From Marinobacter salexigens (lineage in GTDB: Bacteria; Pseudomonadota; Gammaproteobacteria; Pseudomonadales; Oleiphilaceae): a stretch of DNA of 64,000 nucleotides. Shown here piece by piece: positions 27,712-36,646 of this stretch; position 1 is the first letter of the stretch; each line of letters begins with the position of its first letter. The position numbers and the translations under genes were made by a program. The stretch covers positions 595,279-659,278 of the forward strand of contig NZ_NIHC01000003.1 in the NCBI RefSeq assembly GCF_002806945.1, written 5' to 3'. Below the pieces are notes generated by a model. It saw only the letters and a list, made by a program, of their open reading frames with translations. It was not told where the DNA came from and did no database searches.

Positions 27712-29448
27712 TCAAGTGCTGTTATCCGGGGTTCCCCGGCTCAGCTCTCGCAGCTCCTGCCGTTGGTCGGCGGTAAGGTTTGAGAAGTTACGTAAAAGTG
27801 TAGCCAGTTTTTGCTGTCTTGCTGCTTCTTCGTTGGGGCTTAACAGTTCTCGTGCCGCGGCCAGCGTGCTTTCCCGGGTTGGGATGTGCTCAATGCCGTC
27901 AAACAGGTTGTAGAACCGTTCCCGTGCCTGGCTATCCGTTGCCAGGGTCGTTATAAGTGATTTCCGATCCCTGATTTTTTGCTCCAGAATAAAACCGGCA
28001 AATGACATGGCCTGATTGAATTGGCGGGAGCTGCGCGCCAGTTCTGTGACTTCTGTGGCCAGATCCGGCGCTTCCAGAAGGGCAAGGCACAAGATGCTGT
28101 CTTTGCTCAGCTTTACGTCAATGCGTTCTTCGGTAACTCGGTCCCGCCGTTCGCCTTTCCAGTTGCCCCACTGTTGTGGCTTACGGCCTTGCCATTGGTT
28201 GCGTCCCCCGCATAGCCGCAGCATTTCGTGCCACATGGCATCCCTTAGGGTGCTTCTGGGCATTTTGTTCAGAAGCGGTTCCGTTCTCGCTCTCAGCTCG
28301 CCGCGGTTTTCCGGCAGTTGCAAATCCAGGCCTTCGCTCTGGCGGTCAAATAGATACCGGGAGAACGGAGTAGCGCCATCAACTCGTTTCTGGAAGGCTT
28401 CCGGGCCCTCTTTACGTATCAGAGTGTCCGGGTCTTCACCTTCAGGCAGCATTAAAAATTGCAGGTGTAGCCCGTCTGCCATTAACTCCAGAGCATTCTC
28501 CATGGCTCTGTCTGCTGCTCTGAATCCCGCCTGGTCGCCGTCAAAACAGAACACGATATGTCGCACCTGTCTTAGCAGGGCAGTGAGGCTGTCCTGGTTT
28601 GTGGCTGTGCCCAAGGTCGCCACGGCGTAATGAATGCCATTTTGTGCAAGGGCAATAACATCCATGTAGCCTTCAACTACGAGCAGCTTGTCGAGCTGCT
28701 TTAGCGCCTGCTTTGCTTCAAACAGACCGTATATTTCACGGCTTTTGTGAAATACATCTGACTCCGGAGAGTTGATGTATTTGGCTTTGTCATCGCCAAG
28801 CGTCCGGCCGCCAAAGGCTATAGTTTTGCCCCGGCTGTTACGGATAGGGAACATTACCCTGTTGCGGAAAAGATCCCGCGGTCTGCCGTATTTGTCAGAG
28901 ACAGTGCCTGTTTCCAGCAGTGGTCCCTGTAAATCTTTGTTTGCGGCATCAAACAGTGCAGTGCCTGTAGAGGGTGCATAGCCCACTTGATACTGCTGAA
29001 TAATAGTGTCGTCCAGCCCCCGCTGCCTAAGATAATCGCGGGCGAAGGAGCCTTGCTGGGCATTAAGCGCCGAATGGTAAAAGCGGCTGGCAAAGTCCAG
29101 CGCGTCCGTTAGCGTTCGTGCCTGCTGAATTTCTTGTCTTGCAGCTTGGTCGTAAGGTACTTCGAGTCCGGCGCGGCGCGCCAGCTCTTCTACGGCGTCG
29201 GTAAATCCCAGGCCTTCAAACTCACGAATAAAGCTGATGGCGTCTCCGTGGGCGCCACAACCGAAACAATGGTAAAAGCCTTTGTCAGGCCGAACATTGA
29301 ATGACGGCGTTTTTTCATCGTGAAAAGGGCAGCAGGCCTTGTAGTTGGCGCCGGCCTTTTTTAGTGTAATGCGCGAGCCGATCAGCTCTGCGAGATCCAC
29401 CCGATCGAGCAGGTCTTCAACAAAGCGTTGGGGGATCAGTCCGCTCAT
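27712..29448 (-). CDS. dnaG: DNA primase
   Basis: 578 aa from the ATG at 29448 (GGAG upstream); the protein begins MSGLIPQRFVEDLLDRVDLA. The zinc finger is seen as CPFHDEKTPSF, then CFGCG. The TOPRIM motif (LLVVEGYMDVIALAQNG) lies near residue 260. The C-terminal DnaB-binding helical domain spans about 430-578. It synthesises RNA primers at the replication fork. Between rpsU and rpoD, the standard order. Confidence 0.96.
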   Translation of the reverse strand: MSGLIPQRFVEDLLDRVDLAELIGSRITLKKAGANYKACCPFHDEKTPSFNVRPDKGFYHCFGCGAHGDAISFIREFEGLGFTDAVEELARRAGLEVPYDQAARQEIQQARTLTDALDFASRFYHSALNAQQGSFARDYLRQRGLDDTIIQQYQVGYAPSTGTALFDAANKDLQGPLLETGTVSDKYGRPRDLFRNRVMFPIRNSRGKTIAFGGRTLGDDKAKYINSPESDVFHKSREIYGLFEAKQALKQLDKLLVVEGYMDVIALAQNGIHYAVATLGTATNQDSLTALLRQVRHIVFCFDGDQAGFRAADRAMENALELMADGLHLQFLMLPEGEDPDTLIRKEGPEAFQKRVDGATPFSRYLFDRQSEGLDLQLPENRGELRARTEPLLNKMPRSTLRDAMWHEMLRLCGGRNQWQGRKPQQWGNWKGERRDRVTEERIDVKLSKDSILCLALLEAPDLATEVTELARSSRQFNQAMSFAGFILEQKIRDRKSLITTLATDSQARERFYNLFDGIEHIPTRESTLAAARELLSPNEEAARQQKLATLLRNFSNLTADQRQELRELSRGTPDNST

Positions 29449-29491
29449 AATGGCTCCACAACAGGCCGATAGTGCATAAGGGCCAATAGCC

Positions 29492-29529
29492 AAAAATGCC
29501 GCCGAAGCCAAGCCCCGGCGGCATTTTTA
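29492..29529 (-). terminator. Intrinsic terminator between rpsU and dnaG
   Basis: A perfect 13-bp stem (AAAAATGCCGCCG / CGGCGGCATTTTT) with an 11-nt loop, followed on the minus strand by a T-rich end. In this operon such a hairpin may attenuate transcription so that S21 is made in excess over primase and sigma-70. Confidence 0.85.
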
Positions 29530-29597
29530 GTCGCTCTGTGCAGCCTGTGGCTGAACAGGCAATCAGTGCTTTGCAGTCAAGCGGCGTCTGCTGTAAC

Positions 29598-29813
29598 TCA
29601 GTACAGACGCTCGAACTTGCGCTGTTCCCGCTGAAGCTTCTTGAGATGACGCTTAACGGCAGCGGCTGCTTTGCGCTTGCGAACGGAAGTCGGCTTCTCA
29701 TAGTGCTCACGACGACGTACTTCCGAAAGCACACCCGCTTTTTCGCAGGAACGCTTGAAGCGACGCAGTGCTACGTCAAACGGTTCATTCTCTTTCACTT
29801 TAACAGCTGGCAT
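29598..29813 (-). CDS. rpsU: 30S ribosomal protein S21
   Basis: 71 aa, the exact usual length. It begins [20 protein letters not shown] and ends with the basic tail [18 protein letters not shown]21 acts in mRNA binding during initiation. It is the first gene of rpsU-dnaG-rpoD and is divergent from tsaD. Confidence 0.98.
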   Translation of the reverse strand: MPAVKVKENEPFDVALRRFKRSCEKAGVLSEVRRREHYEKPTSVRKRKAAAAVKRHLKKLQREQRKFERLY

Positions 29814-30062
29814 TCGACAATCACCTACCTGATAGATTCGGTTTCAATTAGATGCGCATCTGGCATTGCCAGACTGGCTCGATTCTCTCGATTCCTGGTC
29901 TGATTGGCTAAAACTCGACCAGTTCGTAATTTAGGGCGGCAATGATAGCGCCTGGATCATGGCAAGGTCAATGTTTGTTCGATGAAACTGCCTGTGAGTT
30001 TCGGGTTTCTGCTAAAATACGGCCCGTTTATTCATTTACGCCAACCGATGTGGCCAGGTTAT

Positions 30063-31121
30063 ATGCTGATTCTGGGTATTGAGACTTCCTGTGATGAAAC
30101 CGGTGTTGCGCTGTTTGATACCGAAAAGGGGCTTTTGAGCCACGCTTTGTTCAGTCAGATCGACATGCACGCTGATTATGGCGGCGTGGTGCCGGAGCTG
30201 GCATCCCGTGACCATGTTCGCAAGTTGCTGCCTCTATGTGAGCAGATTCTTGCAGAGGCGGGCTGTGTTCGCGAAGACATTGATGGGATTGCGTACACGG
30301 CAGGCCCAGGTTTGATTGGCGCATTGATGGTGGGCGGCTCAGTAGCGCATGCGTTGGGTTTTGCCCTTGGTATACCCGTGTTGGGCGTGCACCACATGGA
30401 GGGCCACCTGCTAGCGCCCATGCTGGAAGACAATCCGCCGGCTTTTCCGTTTGTGGCTTTGCTGGTATCGGGTGGGCACACCCAGTTGGTGCGGGTGGAT
30501 GGCATTGGGGAATACCAAATGCTGGGGGAGTCGGTAGATGACGCAGCAGGCGAGGCCTTCGATAAAACCGCAAAAATGTTGGGTTTGGATTACCCCGGTG
30601 GTCCCCGGGTTGCAGCGTTGGCCGAAAAGGGTGTGCCTGGCCGTTATCGTTTTCCCCGGCCTATGACCGATCGCCCAGGGCTGGATTTCAGCTTCAGTGG
30701 GTTGAAGACATTCACCCTGAATACCGTCAATACAGAGAAGAAGACTGAAGAAGGGCTAAGTGATCAAGTTCGAGCTGATATTGCCTTGGCGTTTGAGACG
30801 GCAGCGGTTGATACCCTGGTGATCAAGTGTCGCAGAGCCCTGGAGCAAACAGGCTGTGACCGCCTGGTTATTGCTGGGGGAGTGAGTGCTAACAAGCGGT
30901 TGCGGGCTGGTTTGGAGAAAATGGCACAAAAGCTTCGAGCCCATGTGTTTTATGCCCGCCCGGAATTTTGCACGGATAACGGGGCGATGATTGCTTATGC
31001 CGGCGCACAGCGCATGAAGGCAGGTCAGCGCGACGGCGAACGCATTGTAGCGCTGCCCAGGTGGCCAATGGATAAGCTTCCATCTCTCAGTGAAACTCGG
31101 CTGGAAGGTCTTGTGGATTGA
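30063..31121 (+). CDS. tsaD: tRNA threonylcarbamoyladenosine synthase subunit TsaD
   Basis: 352 aa from the ATG at 30063 ([19 protein letters not shown]); the frame is open from 29982. The metal-binding HxxxH of the ASKHA fold is in [12 protein letters not shown], with [11 protein letters not shown] following. TsaD transfers the threonylcarbamoyl group to A37 of ANN-decoding tRNAs with TsaB and TsaE, which are outside the window. A TAAAAT -10-like box lies at about 30014. Convergent with plsY, one base apart. Confidence 0.96.
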   Translation: MLILGIETSCDETGVALFDTEKGLLSHALFSQIDMHADYGGVVPELASRDHVRKLLPLCEQILAEAGCVREDIDGIAYTAGPGLIGALMVGGSVAHALGFALGIPVLGVHHMEGHLLAPMLEDNPPAFPFVALLVSGGHTQLVRVDGIGEYQMLGESVDDAAGEAFDKTAKMLGLDYPGGPRVAALAEKGVPGRYRFPRPMTDRPGLDFSFSGLKTFTLNTVNTEKKTEEGLSDQVRADIALAFETAAVDTLVIKCRRALEQTGCDRLVIAGGVSANKRLRAGLEKMAQKLRAHVFYARPEFCTDNGAMIAYAGAQRMKAGQRDGERIVALPRWPMDKLPSLSETRLEGLVD

Positions 31122-31122
31122 C

Positions 31123-31713
31123 TCAGAGGCCGGCTTCACGGCCTTGAGCAAGGCGGATCAGGTTATTGCGATGGCGCACAACAACCAGAATCGCGAGAAA
31201 ACCGAACATAGGGAGGTGTTCGGGTTCTATGAACGCGCTGATAAGAGGCCCGCTGGCAATAGCTATTACGGATGCCAGCGCGGAAATCCTCCAGCGCCAC
31301 ACCACCAGTAGCCATATCGCAGCCATAACCAGAGTGGTAACAGGTGCCAAAGCAAGGCCAGCGCCTAAAGCTGTTGCAACTCCCTTGCCCCCTTTGAACC
31401 GGTAAAAAACCGGGATCATATGTCCCATAACTGCAAATAGTGCCACCATCGCCTGAACTAGCGGTGACAGCCCCGCAAGATTAGCAAGCCACACTGGCAA
31501 CCAGCCTTTTGCTGCATCCAGCGCCAAGGTTAGTGCTGCCGGAAGCCATCCTCCAGTGCGGTATACGTTGGTAGCTCCTGGGTTTGCTGAGCCTTGGGCA
31601 CGAGGGTCTGGCAACTTCCAAAGCTGGCTAACTGGCAGTGCAAACAGCACAGAGCCTCCCAGATAGGCGGCCATGCACAGCAGAACGGTTACTACCGGGT
31701 CACTCAAGGGCAT
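31123..31713 (-). CDS. plsY: Glycerol-3-phosphate acyltransferase PlsY
   Basis: 196 aa from the ATG at 31713 (MPLSDPVVTVLL); upstream residues to 31821 are unlikely to be translated. PlsY motifs are present: GSANPGATNVYRTGG, then FYRFKGGKGVATALGAGLAL, then VVVRHRNNLIRLAQGRE. About five hydrophobic segments fit an inner-membrane enzyme that uses acyl-phosphate to make lysophosphatidate. Divergent from folB. Confidence 0.95.
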   Translation of the reverse strand: MPLSDPVVTVLLCMAAYLGGSVLFALPVSQLWKLPDPRAQGSANPGATNVYRTGGWLPAALTLALDAAKGWLPVWLANLAGLSPLVQAMVALFAVMGHMIPVFYRFKGGKGVATALGAGLALAPVTTLVMAAIWLLVVWRWRISALASVIAIASGPLISAFIEPEHLPMFGFLAILVVVRHRNNLIRLAQGREAGL

Positions 31714-31854
31714 TTGGAGTCTCAGAGACGAAGACGTGTCAGGGTAAAATGTGCGAAAATGCCGGCCCTCAAAATAGTAGGTTGGCAAAGTTACAGTAGC
31801 CGCAGTTTGTATGTTATTCAATCAGTAGAGTGTGGGAATTCCCCGGGAGCCCTC

Positions 31855-32211
31855 TTGGCAGACAGCGTATTGATCGAAGGACTGGTTGTAGAAACCGTTG
31901 TGGGTGTTTACGACTGGGAGCGTGAAGTAACCCAGGCATTGGTTGTGGATTTGGAAATGGCTTGGGATAACCGTACCCCTGGCGCTTCTGATGATGTGGC
32001 AGATGCACTTGATTACGCCTCGGTCAGTGAGTGTGTCGCGTGCTGCCTGGATGAGCTCAAGCCAAAGCTTCTGGAGCACGGCGCCGAGGTGTTGGCTGGC
32101 GTTCTACAGCGGGAGTTCGGCATTGACTGGCTTCGGCTAACCATTCGTAAGCCGGGAGCTGTTCCGGCAGCACGGTCTGTAGGCGTTTGTATAGAAAGAG
32201 GTGTTCGGTAA
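31855..32211 (+). CDS. folB: Dihydroneopterin aldolase
   Basis: 118 aa from a TTG start at 31855, five bases after GGGAG; no ATG or GTG is available in frame in this stretch. The protein reads (M)ADSVLIEGLVVETVVGVYD, the usual FolB start with the catalytic-site Glu/Tyr region, and contains DYASVSE and IRKPGAVPAARSVGVCIER. It converts dihydroneopterin to hydroxymethyl-dihydropterin. It overlaps the next gene by one base (TAATG), coupling translation. Confidence 0.93.
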   Translation: MADSVLIEGLVVETVVGVYDWEREVTQALVVDLEMAWDNRTPGASDDVADALDYASVSECVACCLDELKPKLLEHGAEVLAGVLQREFGIDWLRLTIRKPGAVPAARSVGVCIERGVR

Positions 32212-32735
32212 TGCCAGATCAGGTTCCGGTTTATATCAGCATTGGCAGCAATATTGACAGGGAGCGTTATGTGGGGGCTGCTTTGGATGCGCTGGAGGGC
32301 TGGTTTGGTGTGCTGGACATCTCTCCGGTGTACGAAAGTGAAGCAGTAGGGTTTGACGGCTCGCCGTTTCTGAATCTGGTTGTGGGAGTGAAGACGAATC
32401 TGTCTGTAGGTAAGCTTTCACAACACTTCAAACAGTTGGAGGCTGAGAACGGTCGGCGGCCCGACGCTCCTAAATTCAGCGCAAGAACTCTGGATCTCGA
32501 TATTTTGACGTATGGTGAAGCAGTGGGTCAGCTGGACGGCGTTGAGCTACCCAGAAGCGAGATACTGAAAAATGCGTTTGTGCTGCGCCCATTGGCGGAT
32601 CTGGCACCGGGAGTTAAGCACCCTATATGCCGTAAGAGCTACCTTGAGCTCTGGCAGGCTTATAACACCGCCCAGAAACTCTGGCCGGTGGATTTTGTCT
32701 GGCAGGGGAGAAAAATTTCAACTGCTGTTTGCTGA
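32211..32735 (+). CDS. HPPK paralogue, divergent (folB-linked)
   Basis: 174 aa, HPPK fold. It keeps IGSNIDRERYV near the N-terminus and ARTLDLDIL, including the two magnesium-binding Asp residues. Compared with E. coli FolK, the Trp and Pro before the RTLDLD motif are replaced (FSARTLDLD instead of WGPRTLDLD), His115 reads as Arg (ELPRSEIL), and Arg121 is missing in LKNAFVLRPL. These residues help ATP binding, so activity may be low or altered. A second, canonical folK is at 36149. Its last 18 bp overlap the convergent end of pgi. Confidence 0.8.
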   Translation: MPDQVPVYISIGSNIDRERYVGAALDALEGWFGVLDISPVYESEAVGFDGSPFLNLVVGVKTNLSVGKLSQHFKQLEAENGRRPDAPKFSARTLDLDILTYGEAVGQLDGVELPRSEILKNAFVLRPLADLAPGVKHPICRKSYLELWQAYNTAQKLWPVDFVWQGRKISTAVC

Positions 32736-34379
32736 GCGGAACAGGGCAATAAGGTTGTCTGTAGCGCTGTCGCTTGGTTCGCCGGAGCGGGATGAGCCCA
32801 GCAGTCTCGGTAGAATGTTTTCGCCCAGCTTCTTGCCCAGCTCAACGCCCCACTGATCAAACGAATCAAGGTCCCAGATAACGCCCTGCACGAAGGTGCG
32901 ATGCTCGTAAAGTGCGATCAACGCGCCGACTGTTTCCGGTGTGACCTTCTTCATCATCAAGGTGTTGCTGGGCTGGTTGCCTGGTATCACCTTGTGTGGC
33001 GCCAGGCGCTCGATCTCCGCTTCTGCCATGCCGCTGGCTGCAAGTTCGGCTCTCGCCTCTGCAAGTGTTTTTCCCGCCATCATCGCGCGGGATTGGCCGA
33101 GGCAGTTGGCGAACAAATCCGCATGATGGGTCGCAACCGGGTTGTGAGTTTGCAGCGGTATGATGAAGTCGGCCGAAATCAACCGTGTGCCCTGGTGGAT
33201 CAACTGATGGTATGCATGCTGACCATTGGCACCAACACCGCCCCAGATAACGGGCCCTGAGTGGTATCCAAGGGGTTGGCCCTGCTGATCCACGCGCTTA
33301 CCACTACTTTCCATATCCAGTTGCTGGAGGTGGTCCGGCAGGCTGCGCAGGTAGTGGTCGTAAGGCAGGATAGCGTGGGTTTCCGCGCCCCAGAAATTGC
33401 TGTACCAGATGCCCAGCATGGCCATGACAACGGGCAGGTTCTTTTCCAGGGGTGCATCCCGGAAATGGTTATCCATGGCATGGGCGCCTGCGAGCAGGGC
33501 CCGGAAGTTGTCCATGCCTATGGTCAGCGCTACGGGTAATCCGATGGCCGACCAGAGGGAGTAGCGCCCACCGACCCAGTCCCACATAGGAAATACGTTG
33601 CCGGGGTTGATGCCGAATTTTTGCGCGGCGCTTACATTGGCAGTCACCGCCATGAAGTGGCTGGCAACCGCCTGCTCGTTCCCGCTGCGCTCTATAAACC
33701 AGGTTCGTGCGACCTTGCTGTTCTCCAGGGTCTCCCGGGTGCCAAAGGATTTCGACTGAACCAAAAACAGAGTGGTTTCAGGGTTCACTTTCGCCAGGGT
33801 TTCGCTGATTTCTGTGCCATCAATGTTGGCCACATAATGGCAGCGAATGCCGGGTATCCGGTACGGTTGCAGCGCTTCGGTCACCAGCTTGGGGCCCAAA
33901 AATGAGCCGCCGATGCCAATGCTGACTACGTCGGTGAACGCCTTGCCGGTATAACCGGTGCGGGAGTGGTTCAGCACCTCTGCCACGAAGGTCCCCATGC
34001 GGTCCAGAGTGGCATTTACTTCCGCAATCACATCTTGCCCGTCGACTCTGAGAGAACCCGTTCCCGGGTTGCGCAGCGCGGTGTGCAGTGCTGGGCGGGC
34101 CTCGGTAATGTTTACCTTGTCGCCGCGCAGTAAAGCTGTTCTGCGATCTTCCAGCTTCCGGCTACGAGCCAGAGCCATCAGTGCCTCAAGGGTCTCATCG
34201 GTTAGCCGGTTTCTGGAGAAGTCGAGAGAAAGGCCGGCTCCTTCGATGAAGTACCGGGTTGCCCGCCCTGGATCTTCTGCAAAAAGTGCTTTCATGGGAC
34301 GGTTTTGCAGGCGCTTCTTGCAGGCCTCCAGTTCGAACCACTCAGGAGACGATGTCAGTGCAGCGTCTGGAAAAATCAT
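32718..34379 (-). CDS. pgi: Glucose-6-phosphate isomerase
   Basis: 553 aa from the ATG at 34379 (MIFPDAALTSSPEWFELEAC). PGI signatures are present: VSIGIGGSFLGPKL near residue 155, the VGGRYSLWSAIGLP motif near 270, and ESSGKRVDQQG, and a conserved late GVIWDLDSFDQWGVELGK segment. It interconverts glucose-6-P and fructose-6-P. It stands 35 bp downstream of panC, as at the end of the pseudomonad panB-panC block. Confidence 0.96.
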   Translation of the reverse strand: MIFPDAALTSSPEWFELEACKKRLQNRPMKALFAEDPGRATRYFIEGAGLSLDFSRNRLTDETLEALMALARSRKLEDRRTALLRGDKVNITEARPALHTALRNPGTGSLRVDGQDVIAEVNATLDRMGTFVAEVLNHSRTGYTGKAFTDVVSIGIGGSFLGPKLVTEALQPYRIPGIRCHYVANIDGTEISETLAKVNPETTLFLVQSKSFGTRETLENSKVARTWFIERSGNEQAVASHFMAVTANVSAAQKFGINPGNVFPMWDWVGGRYSLWSAIGLPVALTIGMDNFRALLAGAHAMDNHFRDAPLEKNLPVVMAMLGIWYSNFWGAETHAILPYDHYLRSLPDHLQQLDMESSGKRVDQQGQPLGYHSGPVIWGGVGANGQHAYHQLIHQGTRLISADFIIPLQTHNPVATHHADLFANCLGQSRAMMAGKTLAEARAELAASGMAEAEIERLAPHKVIPGNQPSNTLMMKKVTPETVGALIALYEHRTFVQGVIWDLDSFDQWGVELGKKLGENILPRLLGSSRSGEPSDSATDNLIALFRSANSS

Positions 34380-34414
34380 CAGAGAATCCCTTCTTCGAAC
34401 TTTTGTATCATGTC

Positions 34415-35263
34415 TCAACGCGTTACTGAGATGTTATCAATTAGCCTGGTGGTGCCAAGAAAGGCCGCTGCCAGCAGGGTAACCTCTTGGTCTTCCGATG
34501 TGGCAGGCTTCAGGGTCTGGCTGTTTGCAATGTTGAAATAATCAAGGCGCAGGCCGGCTTCTTGCAGGCTTTCACCTGCCTCCTTTGCCAGTGCGGCGAA
34601 ATCATCGCGCCCATCTGTAATCTTTGCGGCTGTGGCTTGAAGCACCTGATATATAGCCGGGGCAGCCTCGCGCTCTTCTACGGAGAGATAGCCGTTGCGG
34701 GAGCTTTTTGCCAAGCCATCTTCTTCACGCACAGTCGGTGCGCCAATCACCTCAACAGGCATCATCAAGTCCCGCACCATCTTGCGAATAACGGCAAGTT
34801 GCTGAAAGTCTTTTTCGCCAAAGACAGCAAAGTCAGGCTGAATCATGTTGAACAGAACAGACACTACTGTTGCGACACCTTCAAAGTGCCCCGGGCGGCT
34901 GGCTCCGCAGTGGCCATCACTCACCTCTGGTACCGCAATGCGAGTGTGTCGGGTCAGGCCATCCGGGTAGACCTCCTCGGCTGAAGGCGCGAATACCAGA
35001 GTGTTCCCGGCTTCCCCGAGTTTGTTCTGATCGTCGATCAGGGTTCGCGGATAGGTGTCGAGATCCTCGTTGGCACCAAACTGCATCGGATTCACGAAAA
35101 TGCTGGTGACCACAATATCTGCCGCTTCCGCAGCTTTGCGAACCAGTGAAATGTGCCCTTCGTGCAGGTTGCCCATGGTGGGTACCAGGCCGATGGTTTT
35201 TTCCTGCTGGCGGTAACCGCGGAGGATGGCGCGCAGTTCTTTCAGCGAATGTACGGTTCTCAT
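34415..35263 (-). CDS. panC: Pantothenate synthetase
   Basis: 282 aa. The class I synthetase-like HIGH motif is in [15 protein letters not shown] near residue 27-41 (usually MGALHEGH), and the KMSKS-like region is SSRNGYLS. Also [19 protein letters not shown]. It condenses pantoate with beta-alanine. Its ATG overlaps the panB stop by four bases (ATGA), so the two are translationally coupled. Confidence 0.96.
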   Translation of the reverse strand: MRTVHSLKELRAILRGYRQQEKTIGLVPTMGNLHEGHISLVRKAAEAADIVVTSIFVNPMQFGANEDLDTYPRTLIDDQNKLGEAGNTLVFAPSAEEVYPDGLTRHTRIAVPEVSDGHCGASRPGHFEGVATVVSVLFNMIQPDFAVFGEKDFQQLAVIRKMVRDLMMPVEVIGAPTVREEDGLAKSSRNGYLSVEEREAAPAIYQVLQATAAKITDGRDDFAALAKEAGESLQEAGLRLDYFNIANSQTLKPATSEDQEVTLLAAAFLGTTRLIDNISVTR

Positions 35264-36054
35264 GCCTTGAACGTATGCTCCTCGGCGGGGAATGTGCGCT
35301 CACGCACTGCTTTTGAGTAGGCAGCAATGGCCTCCTGAATGGAGTCGGTCTCTGCCAGAAAGTTTTTAACAAATCTTGGTTTTCGGCCTGTGGTAACGCC
35401 CAGCATGTCGTGCAGTACGAGAATCTGGCCATCTGTGTCGGCGCCGGCACCAATGCCGATCACCGGAGCTGTTACGGCCTGGGAGATGCGGGCGGCCAGC
35501 GGTGCCGGTACGCATTCCAGCAGGATAACGTCAGCGCCGGCTGCTACCAGTTCGCAGGCGTGGTTGATCATCAACTCTGCAGATTTTTCGTCACGACCCT
35601 GAACCTTGTATCCGCCAAACTTGTTGACGAACTGGGGCGTGAGGCCCAGATGTGCGCATACCGGCACCGCTCGCTCGCTGAGCGCGCTTATGGTGTCTTT
35701 CATCCAGTCTGTGCCTTCAAGCTTGACCATGTGGGCGCCGGCCCGCATGAGCTCTGCGGCATTTTCCAACGCAGCCTCTACAGTGCCGTAACTCATAAAA
35801 GGCATATCAGCCATGATCAGGGAGCCACGGTTGCCTTTGGCGACACAGCTGGTGTGATACACGATCTGATCCATGGTGACGGGCAAGGTGCTGTCGTGGC
35901 CTTGAAGCACCATGCCCAGGGAATCGCCAATCAGGATAACATCCACGCCGGCTTCGCTGACTACCTGTGCAAAGGTGGAGTCATAAGAGGTGAGGGCGGA
36001 GAAGGCTTCGCCTTTTTGCTTGTATTCCAGCAGGGTGTTGATGGTAACAGCCAT
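35260..36054 (-). CDS. panB: Ketopantoate hydroxymethyltransferase
   Basis: 264 aa. Conserved segments: [20 protein letters not shown], then [20 protein letters not shown], and the metal-binding Asp. It makes ketopantoate for CoA synthesis and is followed by panC, overlapping by 4 bp. The spacer upstream contains an 11-bp tandem repeat. Confidence 0.96.
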   Translation of the reverse strand: MAVTINTLLEYKQKGEAFSALTSYDSTFAQVVSEAGVDVILIGDSLGMVLQGHDSTLPVTMDQIVYHTSCVAKGNRGSLIMADMPFMSYGTVEAALENAAELMRAGAHMVKLEGTDWMKDTISALSERAVPVCAHLGLTPQFVNKFGGYKVQGRDEKSAELMINHACELVAAGADVILLECVPAPLAARISQAVTAPVIGIGAGADTDGQILVLHDMLGVTTGRKPRFVKNFLAETDSIQEAIAAYSKAVRERTFPAEEHTFKA

Positions 36055-36112
36055 AATATCCTTGCCTTTTGGGTAGGTGGGCCAAGACCGTGCCGGGATG
36101 ACCGGCGTTCAG

Positions 36113-36151
36113 TTGCTATCTAATTGCTATCTAATTGCTATCCAATTGCTA
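36113..36151. repeat. 11-bp tandem repeat between folK and panB
   Basis: TTGCTATCTAA occurs at 36113-36123 and 36124-36134, then TTGCTATCCAA at 36135-36145 and a partial TTGCTA at 36146-36151. The last copy contains the folK stop codon (CTA on this strand). An 11-bp period is close to one helical turn. Confidence 0.85.
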
Positions 36152-36646
36152 AGGGTAATCCCGAGGCGGAAGTTTGCGCAACCGGTTGTCAGGGCATTGT
36201 GCCCTCAAGTTAGCGATTGTGGTGCCATCAGGCAACTTCAGGTCGGGTTTTAGATCCAGTAGCGGCTGAAGGGCAAAGTTCCTGTTAGGGAGTTCTCGGT
36301 GGGGAACGGTAAGTCGGTCGTCGTCCAGTACCTGGTTGCCAAACACCAGCAGGTCAAGATCCAGAGTCCTTGGCCCCCAGTGCTTGAGACGTTCCCTGCC
36401 GTGGGCTTGTTCAATGGCTTGAAGCTGGTCGAGCAGGGCGTGGGGCCCAAGCTCGGTGGAGATCCATGCTGCGCCATTTACAAAGTCTGGCTGATCTTGC
36501 GGGCCCACGGGACTGCTGGCATAAAACGGCGATTGTGCGATCAGCGTCGTCTCGGGTAGGGCGGCCAACTCAGCTACCGCTCTTGCCAGCTGGGCTGCTG
36601 GCTCTTGCAGGTTGCTGCCCAAGCCAATAAAGGCATCGGTTTTCAT
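36149..36646 (-). CDS. folK: 2-amino-4-hydroxy-6-hydroxymethyldihydropteridine pyrophosphokinase
   Basis: 165 aa, canonical HPPK. IGLGSNLQEP opens the protein; GRERLKHWGPRTLDLDLLVFG carries the Arg/Trp and two Asp residues; TVPHRELPNRNFALQPLL carries the His and Arg of the ATP site. It transfers pyrophosphate from ATP to the pterin for folate synthesis. It overlaps the pcnB stop by one base (TGATG), giving pcnB-folK-panB-panC. Confidence 0.96.
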   Translation of the reverse strand: MKTDAFIGLGSNLQEPAAQLARAVAELAALPETTLIAQSPFYASSPVGPQDQPDFVNGAAWISTELGPHALLDQLQAIEQAHGRERLKHWGPRTLDLDLLVFGNQVLDDDRLTVPHRELPNRNFALQPLLDLKPDLKLPDGTTIANLRAQCPDNRLRKLPPRDYP

